From an uncultured Bacillota bacterium (GTDB lineage Bacteria; Bacillota_I; Bacilli_A; RFN20; CAG-826): a stretch of 46,922 nucleotides of DNA. Positions 15,461 to 24,489 of this stretch are shown here, piece by piece. The position numbers and the translations under genes were made by a program. A model generated the notes under the pieces. The model searched no databases and was not told where the DNA came from. It saw nothing but the letters and a program-made list of their open reading frames with translations. The number at the start of each line of letters is the position of its first letter. Position 1 is the stretch's first letter. The stretch is from contig CASFVT010000002.1 in the NCBI GenBank assembly GCA_949298195.1, forward strand, positions 1-46,922, given 5' to 3'.

Positions 15461-18445
15461 ATGGAACCGAAAACTAGGAAAAAACTTCGCAAAACAGCCT
15501 TCTTCAGCGCCTTATTCACGGTTGCTTTCTCGACTTCGACTGCCATTACCTACTTCCTATCGCCAGTCCGGACGGTGGCTTTCGTTCCCCCGGAGAGCTC
15601 AGAACCAGTGACCCCGACCCCCGAGGCCCCGACCGATCAAATCGGAATGCTACTCAATCGCCTGAGCATCCTTCCGGGGCTAAGTGGCAAGATTTCGGGC
15701 ACCATCGACTTCCCGAAGGCGAGTGGTTCGGCCGAGCTCTCAACCGCTAGCATCGATGCCGATTTGGTCTTGAGCCTCGCGGATTCTTCTTCCTATGGCT
15801 TTGCCCTCGATATTGAAGCCGGGCTCAATGGCTCGAAAAAGTCCCTCAGCGCGGCCTATCTCGATGGCGAACTCTGCTTCGACCTTCTTGGGGCCAAGTA
15901 CTACGCGGAAGGCGAGGATCTCAACGAAGCCCTCAATCACCTGGTTCGAATCTTCGGCGAGGAGGCCTTTGAGACCCCGGATCTATTGGCCCTCCTCGGC
16001 GACCTCGACCCGAGCATGCTCGATTCCATCGATATCACGGAGAACGATTCCTTCATCCTCTTCGACATCGGGCTCAATTTGAGCGAAGGCGGGGAAGCTT
16101 CCCACATTTATCTGACTACCGATAGCCAATATACCCCAACGAATCTCCTGATCGAGGATTTGACCGTTGGTGACCTCACCGTCGACGTTACGGGTTCCTT
16201 CAAGCTCGAGGAGAACGGCCCGACGGCTGTCCGGAGCCGCTTCCCTTCTTCCTTCGAGGAAAGCGGATACCGGCCAATCGTCAATAGCCTCGGCCTCGTT
16301 GAACGGGTCTATGGCTTGGTCGAGAATCCTCGCTTCGGGGTCGCCCTCGAGGCCAGGATTCTCAACTCCTCGATGATGAAACCCGGCGACGAAGAGTCCG
16401 ATTACGCCCTTAACCTCGACCTCGAGGGACAAGTCGACCTCGTCGATGGAGCCTTCGATGCCAATCTCGCCCTCTTAGGCGATGGGCAAGACGCCCCCGT
16501 TGCCTCCACCATCGCCCTTGGGTACCGGGGCGATGAAAGCGGGGAAGAAGGCAAAGCCTACCTCTCTTACGGGAAAGGCATGAACCTCAGGATGTCAACT
16601 CTGACCATGGACGCCCTCTTGGCCAGAATGGAGGCTCTCGTCCCAAGCGATTCCCCCTCCTTGATCGATTCGTTGCTCTTCAATGACGAACTCAAAGCCG
16701 TTGCCGCCGGCGAATACGAACGGGTCATCGATGCCGTGACCGGCTTCTCGACCCCGGCCGACAACATCCTCGAATTGGGCCTTGACCTCTCGCATCTCGG
16801 CCTCGGCGATGGAGCCGAGGTGAAGGTGCGGATCGACGGCCGGGATGTCGAGGAAGGCTTTGCTGGCAACACGGCCCGTCTGGAGATTAGCGGTGTCGAG
16901 GCCTTCGGCATCGAACTCGACGCCTGCATTGAACTCACTCCCTATTCCGAACTGGCCAGCATCGATTTCGATGCCTACGATTCCCTCGATGGCCTACCAA
17001 CCCTCTTCGACCAAGTCTCGACCCTCGTCAACGAAAAGAAGGCTGGTTTCCATTTGGAAGGCTCCCTCGTCGACGAGGCGGGACTTGGCATGGATGAACT
17101 GAGCGGCGACCTCCAATTCGACCTCGCGGGCATGATGATGACCGGTTCCCTTAGGATCGGCGAGAAGACCGCCGAATACGAACGCGACCACACCCTCGTC
17201 CTCGATCTCAATGGGAAATCCGCCTCCCCCGCGGCCGTCCGCTTCGCCTTCAACGAGAAGATGAAGGGCAAATTGACCGTCGATACCCTCGGGGGAATCC
17301 TCGAGCTTGCCACCGGACTCCTCAGTTCGGATGATGAGCGGTGGGACATCTTCCTCGATCCTCTCCGGGAGATGATGGTCGATACCGTCGTCTCCGACCT
17401 CATGGCCGGGAAGATTGCCGCCCTAGCCAAATATTCATTCATCGATTCCCTTCGAGTGAACGCGGAATCCATCGCCCTCACCATCGACATGGTCGCCCTC
17501 GGGATGGGCGGGAAGCTCAACCTCACGGCCAAACTCGATGGGAATGGGGAAATATCCTCTCTCGCCCTCACCGATCTGAGCCTCGGGAGCAGCACCCTCA
17601 ACCTCGCCATCGGACTCGTGGATTATGACGGGGAAGTCGAAAACCGCCTCGATCCGAATGATGCCTATATGGATTTCTCGAGCCTCGACCTCTTGGTCGG
17701 CGACCTCCTCAACACGGCGAGTCTCGGGACATACCACTTCGATAACGGGGTTCTTTCCATCTCCTTGCTCGGCTTCATCAGCGGAGCCGACCTCGACCTC
17801 GATGCCGATGTCCGGGTCGATGGACTCAACGTCGAGGCCTACGTCCATCTTGGCGGTCTTCGGAGCGGTGCCCTTGCCCTGGTGACCGAAGGCTACATCG
17901 GTTCAAGCCGCGACACCTACATCTATTACGACGGACGGGACGGCCGGAGCGACCTCTACATCAATAACGTCCAGACCGGTTGGCTTGGGGAGCGTGCCTC
18001 GACATACAAATACACGGCCGCCTCGTTCCTCGAGAACCCAATCAAGATCATCATGAAGGACATCCTCTCCCTCTCCGACGGGGCTTATGACCTCATTGCC
18101 GGTAGCGATAGCGAGCCGACGGGGGAGCCGATTGCCTACGAAAGCATCGTCACCGCCTATGCCTATGACGAAGCCAATCGCCGCTTCGACCTCGGGGTGG
18201 GGCTTCCGACCCTCCTCCAGTCTTCCATTCTTTCCGATTTGACGGCCAGCCTCTACGTAGGCGAGGTCGGGGGAATCGATTACCTCACCCGGATCGTCGG
18301 TGGCCTCGACATCGTCGGGGGACTTGCCAAAATCGAACTCGACGCGAGTCTCTCGAACATTGGTGCCGATTCCTTCTGGAGCAACCCCGCGAACGCCTAT
18401 GCCACCTACTTGTCTGCCCACGGAGGGGATGGCTATACGGCTTGA
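15461..18445 (+). CDS. Large exported beta-rich repeat protein
   Basis: 994 residues. A basic N-terminus and a helix at about 12-32 form a signal peptide or anchor, followed by a Pro/Thr/Glu linker (about 38-60). The remainder is built from several similar beta-rich modules of about 200 residues: each has a run of alternating Asp/Leu strands (as in ALNLDLEGQVDLVDG), then a Tyr-containing strand (AYLSYGKGMNLRMS), then a helical part (LDALLARME type). At least three to four such modules can be seen by eye near residues 70, 290, 520 and 680. No sorting signal, catalytic motif or metal site is evident. AAAGGAG lies 6 bases before ATG. A function in binding lipids, glycans or other cells is possible but not shown. 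A two-way terminator follows. Confidence 0.75.
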   Translation: MEPKTRKKLRKTAFFSALFTVAFSTSTAITYFLSPVRTVAFVPPESSEPVTPTPEAPTDQIGMLLNRLSILPGLSGKISGTIDFPKASGSAELSTASIDADLVLSLADSSSYGFALDIEAGLNGSKKSLSAAYLDGELCFDLLGAKYYAEGEDLNEALNHLVRIFGEEAFETPDLLALLGDLDPSMLDSIDITENDSFILFDIGLNLSEGGEASHIYLTTDSQYTPTNLLIEDLTVGDLTVDVTGSFKLEENGPTAVRSRFPSSFEESGYRPIVNSLGLVERVYGLVENPRFGVALEARILNSSMMKPGDEESDYALNLDLEGQVDLVDGAFDANLALLGDGQDAPVASTIALGYRGDESGEEGKAYLSYGKGMNLRMSTLTMDALLARMEALVPSDSPSLIDSLLFNDELKAVAAGEYERVIDAVTGFSTPADNILELGLDLSHLGLGDGAEVKVRIDGRDVEEGFAGNTARLEISGVEAFGIELDACIELTPYSELASIDFDAYDSLDGLPTLFDQVSTLVNEKKAGFHLEGSLVDEAGLGMDELSGDLQFDLAGMMMTGSLRIGEKTAEYERDHTLVLDLNGKSASPAAVRFAFNEKMKGKLTVDTLGGILELATGLLSSDDERWDIFLDPLREMMVDTVVSDLMAGKIAALAKYSFIDSLRVNAESIALTIDMVALGMGGKLNLTAKLDGNGEISSLALTDLSLGSSTLNLAIGLVDYDGEVENRLDPNDAYMDFSSLDLLVGDLLNTASLGTYHFDNGVLSISLLGFISGADLDLDADVRVDGLNVEAYVHLGGLRSGALALVTEGYIGSSRDTYIYYDGRDGRSDLYINNVQTGWLGERASTYKYTAASFLENPIKIIMKDILSLSDGAYDLIAGSDSEPTGEPIAYESIVTAYAYDEANRRFDLGVGLPTLLQSSILSDLTASLYVGEVGGIDYLTRIVGGLDIVGGLAKIELDASLSNIGADSFWSNPANAYATYLSAHGGDGYTA

Positions 18446-18459
18446 ATGGCGAATTGAAG

Positions 18460-18490
18460 AAAGGGAGGCCGGGCGGCCTCCCTTTCTTTG
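18460..18490. terminator. Bidirectional terminator
   Basis: 11-bp stem AAAGGGAGGCC/GGCCTCCCTTT with loop GGGC, between the convergent genes ending at 18445 and 18498. On the plus strand CTTTG follows. Confidence 0.85.
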
Positions 18491-18497
18491 CATAAGA

Positions 18498-19292
18498 CTA
18501 GTCTTCGATGATCCCGAAATGGACGAGGGCCTTGGCAAGCCCGTCGTTTTCGATGGTGTCGGTCACGTAGTAGGCCTTGGCCTTGGCCTCTTCCTTCCCG
18601 TTTCCAAGGCAGATGCCGTATTTGACCATCCCGAACATCGGGATGTCGTTGAGGTCGTCTCCGAAGGCCATGGCCTCGTCCTTCTTCAGGCCGAGGTAAT
18701 CGTACATCGTCTTCACCCCTTTGCTCTTCAGAAACTCCCGCGCGGTCAATTCGACGTTGTTTTCGGCGAAGCGGTTGTAGAGGAGGCCGAGGTGTTCGGC
18801 TTCCCTTTTCAGCACGGAATCTTCCTTTTCAAGGGTGAAGACCTGGATGGCGAGAACTCTTTCACCACGATAAGCGGAGATGGGGAGGGGATATGGTTCG
18901 TAATAGACCTGGTAGAAGGAATCGATCAATGCGCGGTCGACTTCCTTGATGTAGGTGTCGTGCTGCGTGATGAGGTTATAACCGAGCCCGAGCCTTTCCA
19001 AAAGGGCGACGAACCCATCCTTTGCTTGGTCGGGAATGAAGTCGGCGTAGAGGGTCTTTTCACGCGTGAAGGCCGCTCCGCCGTTGGAGACGACGAAGCC
19101 ATCGATCGGGAGCAGCTCGAAAGTCCCGAGTCCCTTGAGGGAGTAATACGAACGCGCGGAATCGATGATGAGCTTGATTCCCTTGCCGTGGGCCTCGTTG
19201 AGGGCCTCGACGCCACGTTCATTGAAGCAACGGGTCTTGTGGTCGAAAAGGGTCCAATCGAAATCGAGGAAGATGGCCTTGATGTTGTCCAT
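18498..19292 (-). CDS. Cof-type HAD phosphatase
   Basis: 264 residues, the usual length of HAD subfamily IIB (Cof) phosphatases, which dephosphorylate small cytosolic sugar or nucleotide phosphates. Motif I is DFDWTLFD with nucleophile Asp10 and Asp12; the usual Gly is Trp, which some members of the family tolerate. Motif II lies in IDSARSYYS (Ser), motif III Lys in VKTMYDYLGLKK, and motif IV is GDDLNDIPMF. The cap domain fills about residues 85-190. Start ATG 19292 is set by a perfect TATAAT ending 6 bases upstream; the longer frame to 19550 would cross that promoter and the next gene. Substrate unknown. Confidence 0.88.
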   Translation of the reverse strand: MDNIKAIFLDFDWTLFDHKTRCFNERGVEALNEAHGKGIKLIIDSARSYYSLKGLGTFELLPIDGFVVSNGGAAFTREKTLYADFIPDQAKDGFVALLERLGLGYNLITQHDTYIKEVDRALIDSFYQVYYEPYPLPISAYRGERVLAIQVFTLEKEDSVLKREAEHLGLLYNRFAENNVELTAREFLKSKGVKTMYDYLGLKKDEAMAFGDDLNDIPMFGMVKYGICLGNGKEEAKAKAYYVTDTIENDGLAKALVHFGIIED

Positions 19293-19304
19293 GGCAGGAT
19301 TATA
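19293..19304 (-). promoter_or_regulatory. -10 element, leaderless start of HAD gene
   Basis: Minus-strand TATAAT (19304-19299), then 6 bases CCTGCC, then ATG at 19292. Confidence 0.65.
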
Positions 19305-19403
19305 TCCGTTTGGGGCGTCATTTGACTTGCTTCCGGAAGTAAAACCGCTTTCGAAAAAAGCGGACGGAAGGCCATAAGGACGCCTGCTTCCCGGCTTAAC
19401 CGT

Positions 19404-19420
19404 TATGATAATGGCGGAGG
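19404..19420 (+). promoter_or_regulatory. -10 element and Shine-Dalgarno of DUF2130 gene
   Basis: TATGAT (19404-19409) followed by GGAGG (19416-19420) and 7 bases to ATG 19428. The transcript would start at about the ribosome site, so the leader is very short but not absent. Confidence 0.5.
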
Positions 19421-19427
19421 TAAGGAA

Positions 19428-20729
19428 ATGGCCAAGATCATCTGCCCGCACTGCAAGAAGGAATTCGAACTCACCGATGCCGGATATCAAGACATTCTTT
19501 CCCAAGTACGGGGAAAGGAATTCGAAAAGGAACTCGCTGCCCGGCTCCACGTGATCGAGGAAAAGAATGCCTCGGAACTCATGATGGTGAAAAAGGAGGC
19601 CGAGGCGAAGGCCGATGCCTTGGCAAGCACCATCGCCCTATTGAAGGAAGACCATGCCAAGGAGAAGAAGGCCATCGAGAGCATCCACGCGGCCGAGAAG
19701 GCCGACTTCCTTTCCAGGAAGGAGAGGGAAATCGCCGCTCTCCGATTGGAGATGGAAAAGTCGAAGGCCTCGATGAACGAGGAGAGTGGGAAGAAGGTGG
19801 CCGCACTCGAGAAGATCCTTCTTGAGACCCGCTCGGCGATGGAACTGCTCAAAAGCAAAGAGGAGCTCGAGAAGAAGAAACTCCGCGAGGATTACCAGCG
19901 CGACATGGCGTTACGGCAAGAGGAAATCGACCGCCTCAAGGACTTCAAGCTCCGCGAATCGACAAAGATGGTCGGGGAGGACCTCGAATCCTATTGCCAG
20001 AACGAATTCGAAAAAGTCCGGGCGATGGGTTTCCCGACCGCCTATTTCGAGAAGGACAACGATGCCTCGTCCGGTTCGAAGGGGGACTTCATCTTCCGGG
20101 ATTACGATGACGGGGTCGAATACGTCTCCATCATGTTCGAGATGAAGAACCAGTCGGATTCCTCCTCCAAGAAAAAGAAGAACGAGGCCTATTTCCTCGA
20201 GCTCGACAAAGACAGGAAGGAAAAGAAATGCGAGTACGCGGTTCTCGTCAGCATGCTCGAGCAAGACAGCGACCTCTACAACCAGGGAATCGTCGACGTT
20301 TCCCACCGTTACCCGAAGACGTACGTCATCCGACCTCAGTTCTTCATTCCCCTCATCTCCCTCCTCCGTAACGAGGCCCGGAATTCCCTCGCCTACCGGA
20401 AGGAACTCGCCATCGTGAAAGAGCAGGGAGCCGACCTCACGAATTTCGAGAACAACCTCAACGCCTTCAAGGAAGGCTTCTCCAAGAATTTCAATAGGGC
20501 CAAGCAACGCTTCGACGAGGCCATTGGGGAAATCGACAAGACGATCGAAACCCTCCAGAAGGTCAAGGAAAGTCTCCTGGGGAGCGAACGGAACCTCCGC
20601 CTTGCCAACGACAAGATCGACCGCATCAGCATCCGGAAGCTTACCAAGGACGCCCCGAGCATTGCCGCCCGGTTCAAGGAGCTGAAGGAAGGGGAAAAAG
20701 AGGAAGAAGATACCGTGGAAGGCGAATAA
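19428..20729 (+). CDS. DUF2130 family coiled-coil nuclease-like protein
   Basis: 433 residues. The N-terminus carries one CxxC knuckle (CPHC, residues 6-9). A long charged coiled coil occupies about 35-195, then the conserved DUF2130 domain (about 200-360) with the restriction-nuclease-like signature: SSGSKGDF with Asp220, and the E-x-K triad Glu238-Met-Lys240 in FEMKNQS. RmuC-like nucleases have a comparable coiled coil plus PD-(D/E)XK plan, so a role in DNA processing is plausible but unproven. The C-terminal part (about 360-425) is again helical. Transcribed alone, divergent from the HAD gene, with 135 bases between the two start codons. Confidence 0.85.
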   Translation: MAKIICPHCKKEFELTDAGYQDILSQVRGKEFEKELAARLHVIEEKNASELMMVKKEAEAKADALASTIALLKEDHAKEKKAIESIHAAEKADFLSRKEREIAALRLEMEKSKASMNEESGKKVAALEKILLETRSAMELLKSKEELEKKKLREDYQRDMALRQEEIDRLKDFKLRESTKMVGEDLESYCQNEFEKVRAMGFPTAYFEKDNDASSGSKGDFIFRDYDDGVEYVSIMFEMKNQSDSSSKKKKNEAYFLELDKDRKEKKCEYAVLVSMLEQDSDLYNQGIVDVSHRYPKTYVIRPQFFIPLISLLRNEARNSLAYRKELAIVKEQGADLTNFENNLNAFKEGFSKNFNRAKQRFDEAIGEIDKTIETLQKVKESLLGSERNLRLANDKIDRISIRKLTKDAPSIAARFKELKEGEKEEEDTVEGE

Positions 20730-20810
20730 TGCCGGCAAAAAGGCCTTCTGTTCAGGGAAATCAGCATAAGCAAAAGGGAAAGGGAACTGGCCCCTCGCCT
20801 TGCCGTTTGC

Positions 20811-20822
20811 TATGATGCGGTG
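20811..20822 (+). promoter_or_regulatory. -10 element, leaderless GTG start
   Basis: TATGAT (20811-20816), then 6 bases to GTG 20823. An adjacent in-frame GTG at 20820 is only 3 bases from the -10 and therefore upstream of the expected transcript start. Confidence 0.55.
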
Positions 20823-21812
20823 GTGAGTAAAAGCGTCGGCCTTTCCGTTGGTTCCGTCGAAGAGGCATTGAATTACCTCGATGCCTTTCGGAGGAAACGC
20901 CTCATCCTCGCCGTGCTCTTCATCGTCCTCGCCTCCTTCTTCGGGGCCGGCGGCTTTGCTCTCCTCGTCACCGGCATGATCATGGCCGAGCCGCCTTTCA
21001 TCCGTCCCCTCTTTATTCCCCTCGGCGGAGTCTTCTTCCTTGTCATCCTCCCGACTTTCGTCCTTCTTTCCATCAAGATGGGCCGCGACTACCGTGCCCG
21101 TTTTCTTACTGCCTTCGTGCCTTCCTTCGGGAGGGAGGCTTATGAGGACTTCTCGTATTCGTTCAAATCGGGGGGAAGGGATTTCTCCAAGTTCCTTTCC
21201 GAAGCCAGAAGGCTGACCCTCAAATCCCCCGATGCCGACGAGGCCTCTTTCTACGAAGGCAGCTACCGGGGGGTAAAGTTCGCTTCCTTTGCCTATGATT
21301 GCCTCGGCTTCCGTCTTTCCGAAGGCGGCGCCCTTTCCAAGATTGCCAGCCCACGGAGGAAATCTGCCTCGTCTTACGGCCAAAATGATCTTGGGGGCCG
21401 CTATTTCTCCTTCGAGTTCGATAAGGCAAGCACGGCCGCGATCTATCTCCGTGACCGGCGTTCTTTTTCTTCGATCAGGAGGGAAAAAGGCAAGTGGGTT
21501 CGTTTCGAAAGCGAGTCGACCCGCTTCAACGAGACCTTCGAGGTCTATTTCCAAGGCGAGGACGAATTGGCCGCTCAGTCGAAACTGAGCCCCCGGCTCA
21601 TTGCCGGACTTTTATCCCTCAACGAGGAATTCGCCGGTTATCTCCACGTCCTCCTCGTTGGCAAAAAGGCCCTTTGCCTCTATGACCACTATGACTCCGG
21701 GGTTCGCCTCTCCCTCCTTAGGAAAGCGACCCCCACAACCCTGGCGTGTTTAAAGGAAGGGACCATTCTTCCTAGGCGTCTCATCGTGGCTTTGGGACTC
21801 GCTAGTAAATGA
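20823..21812 (+). CDS. DUF3137-like membrane protein
   Basis: 329 residues. A cytoplasmic N-terminus of about 20 residues is followed by two membrane helices (about 24-50 and 57-80) and a cytoplasmic domain of about 245 residues. The domain has the flow of DUF3137 proteins (a YSF/YEGSYRGVKFASF strand pair, later a DELAAQ helix and an AGLLSLNEEF segment), an uncharacterised family often found with LemA. No catalytic residue can be named. The last 11 bases overlap the 3' end of the permease gene on the other strand. Confidence 0.65.
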   Translation: MSKSVGLSVGSVEEALNYLDAFRRKRLILAVLFIVLASFFGAGGFALLVTGMIMAEPPFIRPLFIPLGGVFFLVILPTFVLLSIKMGRDYRARFLTAFVPSFGREAYEDFSYSFKSGGRDFSKFLSEARRLTLKSPDADEASFYEGSYRGVKFASFAYDCLGFRLSEGGALSKIASPRRKSASSYGQNDLGGRYFSFEFDKASTAAIYLRDRRSFSSIRREKGKWVRFESESTRFNETFEVYFQGEDELAAQSKLSPRLIAGLLSLNEEFAGYLHVLLVGKKALCLYDHYDSGVRLSLLRKATPTTLACLKEGTILPRRLIVALGLASK

Positions 21813-23220
21813 CGTCGATGATTAGACTTGCCGTGAATAAGGCCGCGAGCACATATAGAGGTGGTTTTATCTCCCTTGCTTTTCCGGATGCCAGATTCAT
21901 GAGCAGATAGGAGATGACCCCCATGGCCATACCGATCTGGAGGGAGTAGGCGAGGGCCATCGTGAGGACGGTTAGGCTGGCCGGGATGAGTGAGGCGAAA
22001 TCACCGATGGCTATTTCCTTTAGCGAGGAAACGAAGATGAGGAGCCCGACGTGGAGAAGGGCGACCCCGTAAACGGAAGGGGTGGCGAAAACAGAGAAAA
22101 GGGGGAAGGCCAAGCCAGAGAGAAGGAAGAGCCCTGCGACGACAAGGTTGGAGAGCCCCGTCCGGGCCCCAAAGGAGGTTCCGGTACTCGACTCGGCAAA
22201 GGGAGTGATCGAGGTCGTTCCAAGCCAGCCGCCGAGAAGGGCGCTTACCCCGTCGGCGATTTGTTGTCTCCGATCATTGAGGGGATTGCCCTCGGCATCA
22301 ACAAGACCGCCGGCTTTTGAAACGGCCACCATGCAAGCTGTCGCATTGAATAGCGAGAGGCAGAAAATCGAGAAAATCGCCGCGTAGGAAGAAGGGGAGG
22401 AGAAGACGTTGCTGAAGCTTGCCCCGAGATCGGTTTTCCCATCTAGCGCCCCGAAGAAGACGACTTCCCGGATGCCGGTGAAATCGAAAAGAAAGCCCCC
22501 TTCGTGCCACGGGGCAATCGGAAGGCCGAAGGAGGATACGCTTTCAAGGCTTTGACTTAGAAGGAGCATAGAGGAAGCAACCGTTCCTGCGAGGGCGGTC
22601 GTCAATAGGGCAAGCGGAAGGGCGAAACGACCAAGGGAAGCCGGCTTCTTGACGGAAAGGAGAACGAGGGAAAGAAGGAAACCGAGAAAAGAGAGAATGA
22701 CCCCCGGGCAGGAGAAATCGCCGAGTTTGAGGATGGTGGCGGCATCGCTTACGACAATGCCGGTCGATTGGAGACCGACGAAGAAGATGAAGCCACCGAG
22801 TCCGACGGCAATCGAGGAACGCAATAGTGGGGGAATCGCCGCAACGAGAGACCGTCTCACTGGGGTCAATGAGAAGAGAAAATAGAGGATACCGGCAGCG
22901 AAGACGATGATCATCCCTTCCGACCAATTAAAACCCATCGAGCCGACGATCGTGTAAGCCAAGTAGGCGTTGAGCCCCATCCCGGTAGACGAGACCATCG
23001 GGGAGTTGGCAAGGAAGCCGATGAAGACGGAAGCGAGGGCCGTCGTGAGGGCCGTCATGAAAAAGACCCCGCCCTCGCTCATGCCCACATCGGAAAGCAT
23101 CGCCGATTCGACGGGGAGGATGTAAAGCACCGAGAGAAAGGAAATGACACCGCCGAGAATTTCCCCCTGCAAGGTGGCATTACGACCCTTGAAATCAAAA
23201 AAACGCTGCAAAAAGGCCAT
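21802..23220 (-). CDS. NCS2-family purine permease
   Basis: 472 residues with about 12-14 membrane helices. It matches the AzgA/PbuG branch of the NCS2 family, which imports adenine, hypoxanthine or guanine by proton symport. Family marks seen: an N-terminal RFFDFKGRNATLQGEILGG start, STGMGLNAYLAY in helix 3, and GTTSITPFAESSTGTSFGARTG in the substrate-binding helix 10 region. The start ATG 23220 is 3 bases after the exonuclease gene stop, with no clear ribosome site, so translation is probably coupled. It closes the DtxR-xth-permease operon. No purine riboswitch precedes it. Confidence 0.92.
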   Translation of the reverse strand: MAFLQRFFDFKGRNATLQGEILGGVISFLSVLYILPVESAMLSDVGMSEGGVFFMTALTTALASVFIGFLANSPMVSSTGMGLNAYLAYTIVGSMGFNWSEGMIIVFAAGILYFLFSLTPVRRSLVAAIPPLLRSSIAVGLGGFIFFVGLQSTGIVVSDAATILKLGDFSCPGVILSFLGFLLSLVLLSVKKPASLGRFALPLALLTTALAGTVASSMLLLSQSLESVSSFGLPIAPWHEGGFLFDFTGIREVVFFGALDGKTDLGASFSNVFSSPSSYAAIFSIFCLSLFNATACMVAVSKAGGLVDAEGNPLNDRRQQIADGVSALLGGWLGTTSITPFAESSTGTSFGARTGLSNLVVAGLFLLSGLAFPLFSVFATPSVYGVALLHVGLLIFVSSLKEIAIGDFASLIPASLTVLTMALAYSLQIGMAMGVISYLLMNLASGKAREIKPPLYVLAALFTASLIIDVIY

Positions 23221-23223
23221 CGT

Positions 23224-23997
23224 TCAATTCAAATCGAGTTCAAGTGAAACCGGGCAGTGATCGCTTCCGTAGATGTCGCCATGGATGGAAGCTTTCTTGA
23301 TCTTGCCTTTCAAAGCCGGGGAAACGATGAAATAGTCGATCCGCCAGCCGGCGTTCTTCTCCCGGGCGTGGAAGCGGTATGACCACCACGAGTAGGCGAC
23401 TTCCGTCGGGTGGAGGTAGCGGAAGGAGTCGATGAACCCGCTCTCGAGGAGGGCGGTCATCTTCTCCCGCTCCTCAATGGTGAAGCCGGCATTATGCGTA
23501 TTCTGATCGGGGTTCTTGAGGTCGATCGCCTCATGGGCGACGTTGAGGTCGCCACAGTAGACGACCGGCTTTGCCGCATCGAGCTTGAGAAGGTATTCCC
23601 TCATCCTTTCCTCGAACTCCATTCGATAAGGAAGGCGCTTGAGTTCCTCACCCGAATTCGGGACGTAGGCCCCGACGAAATAAAAAGCGGGATATTCGAG
23701 GGTTATGATCCGCCCCTCTTCGTCGTAACTTCCGTCTTCGAGGCCGAAGTGGACGCTAAGTGGCTCCATGCCCAGCCGATAATAGGCCGCGGTTCCGCTA
23801 TAGCCCTTCCTCAGTTTCGAGGAAGTGTGGACGACTACGTAGCCTTCCGGTGGGGTTGGAAAACTCTTTCCCTCGACATCGGTCCACTTGGTTTCCCCGA
23901 CGAAGAGAAGGTCCGGCTTGAGGGCAAGGAACGAGTCCGAAAAGCCCTTGCCGATGACTGAACGAATGCCGTTGACGTTCCAAGCGACGAAGCGCAT
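23224..23997 (-). CDS. xth: Exodeoxyribonuclease III / AP endonuclease
   Basis: 257 residues, standard length for the ExoIII family. It cuts 5' to abasic sites and trims damaged 3' ends in base excision repair. Catalytic residues are in place: Asn7 and Asn9 (WNVNG), Glu35 (GETKW), Tyr111 with PNSG, Asp150/Asn152 (GDLN), Asp221 (GWRIDYF) and Asp246-His247 (GSDHCPV). The ATG directly abuts the TGA of the DtxR gene and GGGGGA stands just before it. Co-transcription of an AP endonuclease with an iron-dependent regulator would fit repair of iron-driven oxidative damage (inference). Confidence 0.95.
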   Translation of the reverse strand: MRFVAWNVNGIRSVIGKGFSDSFLALKPDLLFVGETKWTDVEGKSFPTPPEGYVVVHTSSKLRKGYSGTAAYYRLGMEPLSVHFGLEDGSYDEEGRIITLEYPAFYFVGAYVPNSGEELKRLPYRMEFEERMREYLLKLDAAKPVVYCGDLNVAHEAIDLKNPDQNTHNAGFTIEEREKMTALLESGFIDSFRYLHPTEVAYSWWSYRFHAREKNAGWRIDYFIVSPALKGKIKKASIHGDIYGSDHCPVSLELDLN

Positions 23998-24381
23998 TCA
24001 ATCCCCCTTGGCCAACCGGCGGATGGCTTGGTAGGTTTCCTCGCTGAGATCGTGCTCCATCTTGCAGGCGTCTTTGTAGGCCGCTTCCTTGTTCACCCCA
24101 ATCGAGACGAGCCAATCGCCAAGGAAACGATGCCGTTCGTAGGTGGCCTCGGCCACATTCCGGCCAGACTCGGAGAGGATGATTTCCTCTTTCTCGTTCG
24201 TCTTCAGATAACCGAGGGCGTTGAGTTTCTTAAGGGCCTTGCTGACCGAGGGCTTGCTATAGCCTAGGGAAGAGGCGATGTCGATCGCGTGAACCTTCTC
24301 ACGGCCCTTTTCCTCTTCCAGCATGATGATCCGCTCGAGATAGTCCTCGCCGGATTCGTGGATGTCCATGTCGATTTCCAT
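23998..24381 (-). CDS. DtxR/MntR-family metal-dependent repressor, short form
   Basis: 127 residues: an N-terminal winged helix-turn-helix (about 1-65, recognition helix in SLGYSKPSVSKALKKL) and a metal-binding dimerisation domain (about 65-127, with HRFLGDWL and CKMEHDLSEE carrying the expected His, Cys/Glu and His ligands). The SH3-like third domain of long DtxR proteins is absent, as in MntR. It lies divergent from the feo operon, and DtxR-like palindromes occur there, so it most likely represses ferrous-iron uptake when iron is ample (inference). Start ATG 24381 is chosen because TATAAT ends 7 bases upstream; the longer frame to 24498 runs through the feo promoter. Confidence 0.9.
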   Translation of the reverse strand: MEIDMDIHESGEDYLERIIMLEEEKGREKVHAIDIASSLGYSKPSVSKALKKLNALGYLKTNEKEEIILSESGRNVAEATYERHRFLGDWLVSIGVNKEAAYKDACKMEHDLSEETYQAIRRLAKGD

Positions 24382-24394
24382 ATCTTGGATTATA
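24382..24394 (-). promoter_or_regulatory. -10 element, leaderless start of DtxR gene
   Basis: Minus-strand TATAAT (24394-24389), 7 bases, ATG at 24381. Confidence 0.6.
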
Positions 24395-24454
24395 CAGAGA
24401 AGAGAGAGGGCAAACCTCAATTTGTTAATCTGTTGCCACTGTGCGACTAACCTA

Positions 24455-24482
24455 TTGACAATTAGCCATGGGTAACTATCAT
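24455..24482 (+). promoter_or_regulatory. feo promoter
   Basis: Consensus TTGACA (24455-24460), 16 bases, TATCAT (24477-24482), giving a start near 24489. The best -35 in the window. Confidence 0.8.
24462..24475 (+). promoter_or_regulatory. DtxR operator 2 (imperfect)
   Basis: TTAGCCATGGGTAA, a palindrome with one mismatched pair, placed in the spacer between the feo -35 and -10 elements. Similar half-sites to the stronger operator downstream. Confidence 0.55.
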
Positions 24483-24489
24483 TGTGGCT

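Noticed and set aside
18300-19325. Plus-strand frame opposite the HAD phosphatase gene
   Set aside because: The HAD motifs are on the minus strand; this frame crosses the bidirectional terminator at 18460.
19911-21554. 547-codon minus-strand frame across the DUF2130 and DUF3137-like genes
   Set aside because: It spans two well-supported plus-strand genes and their intergenic promoter; low-complexity shadow composition.
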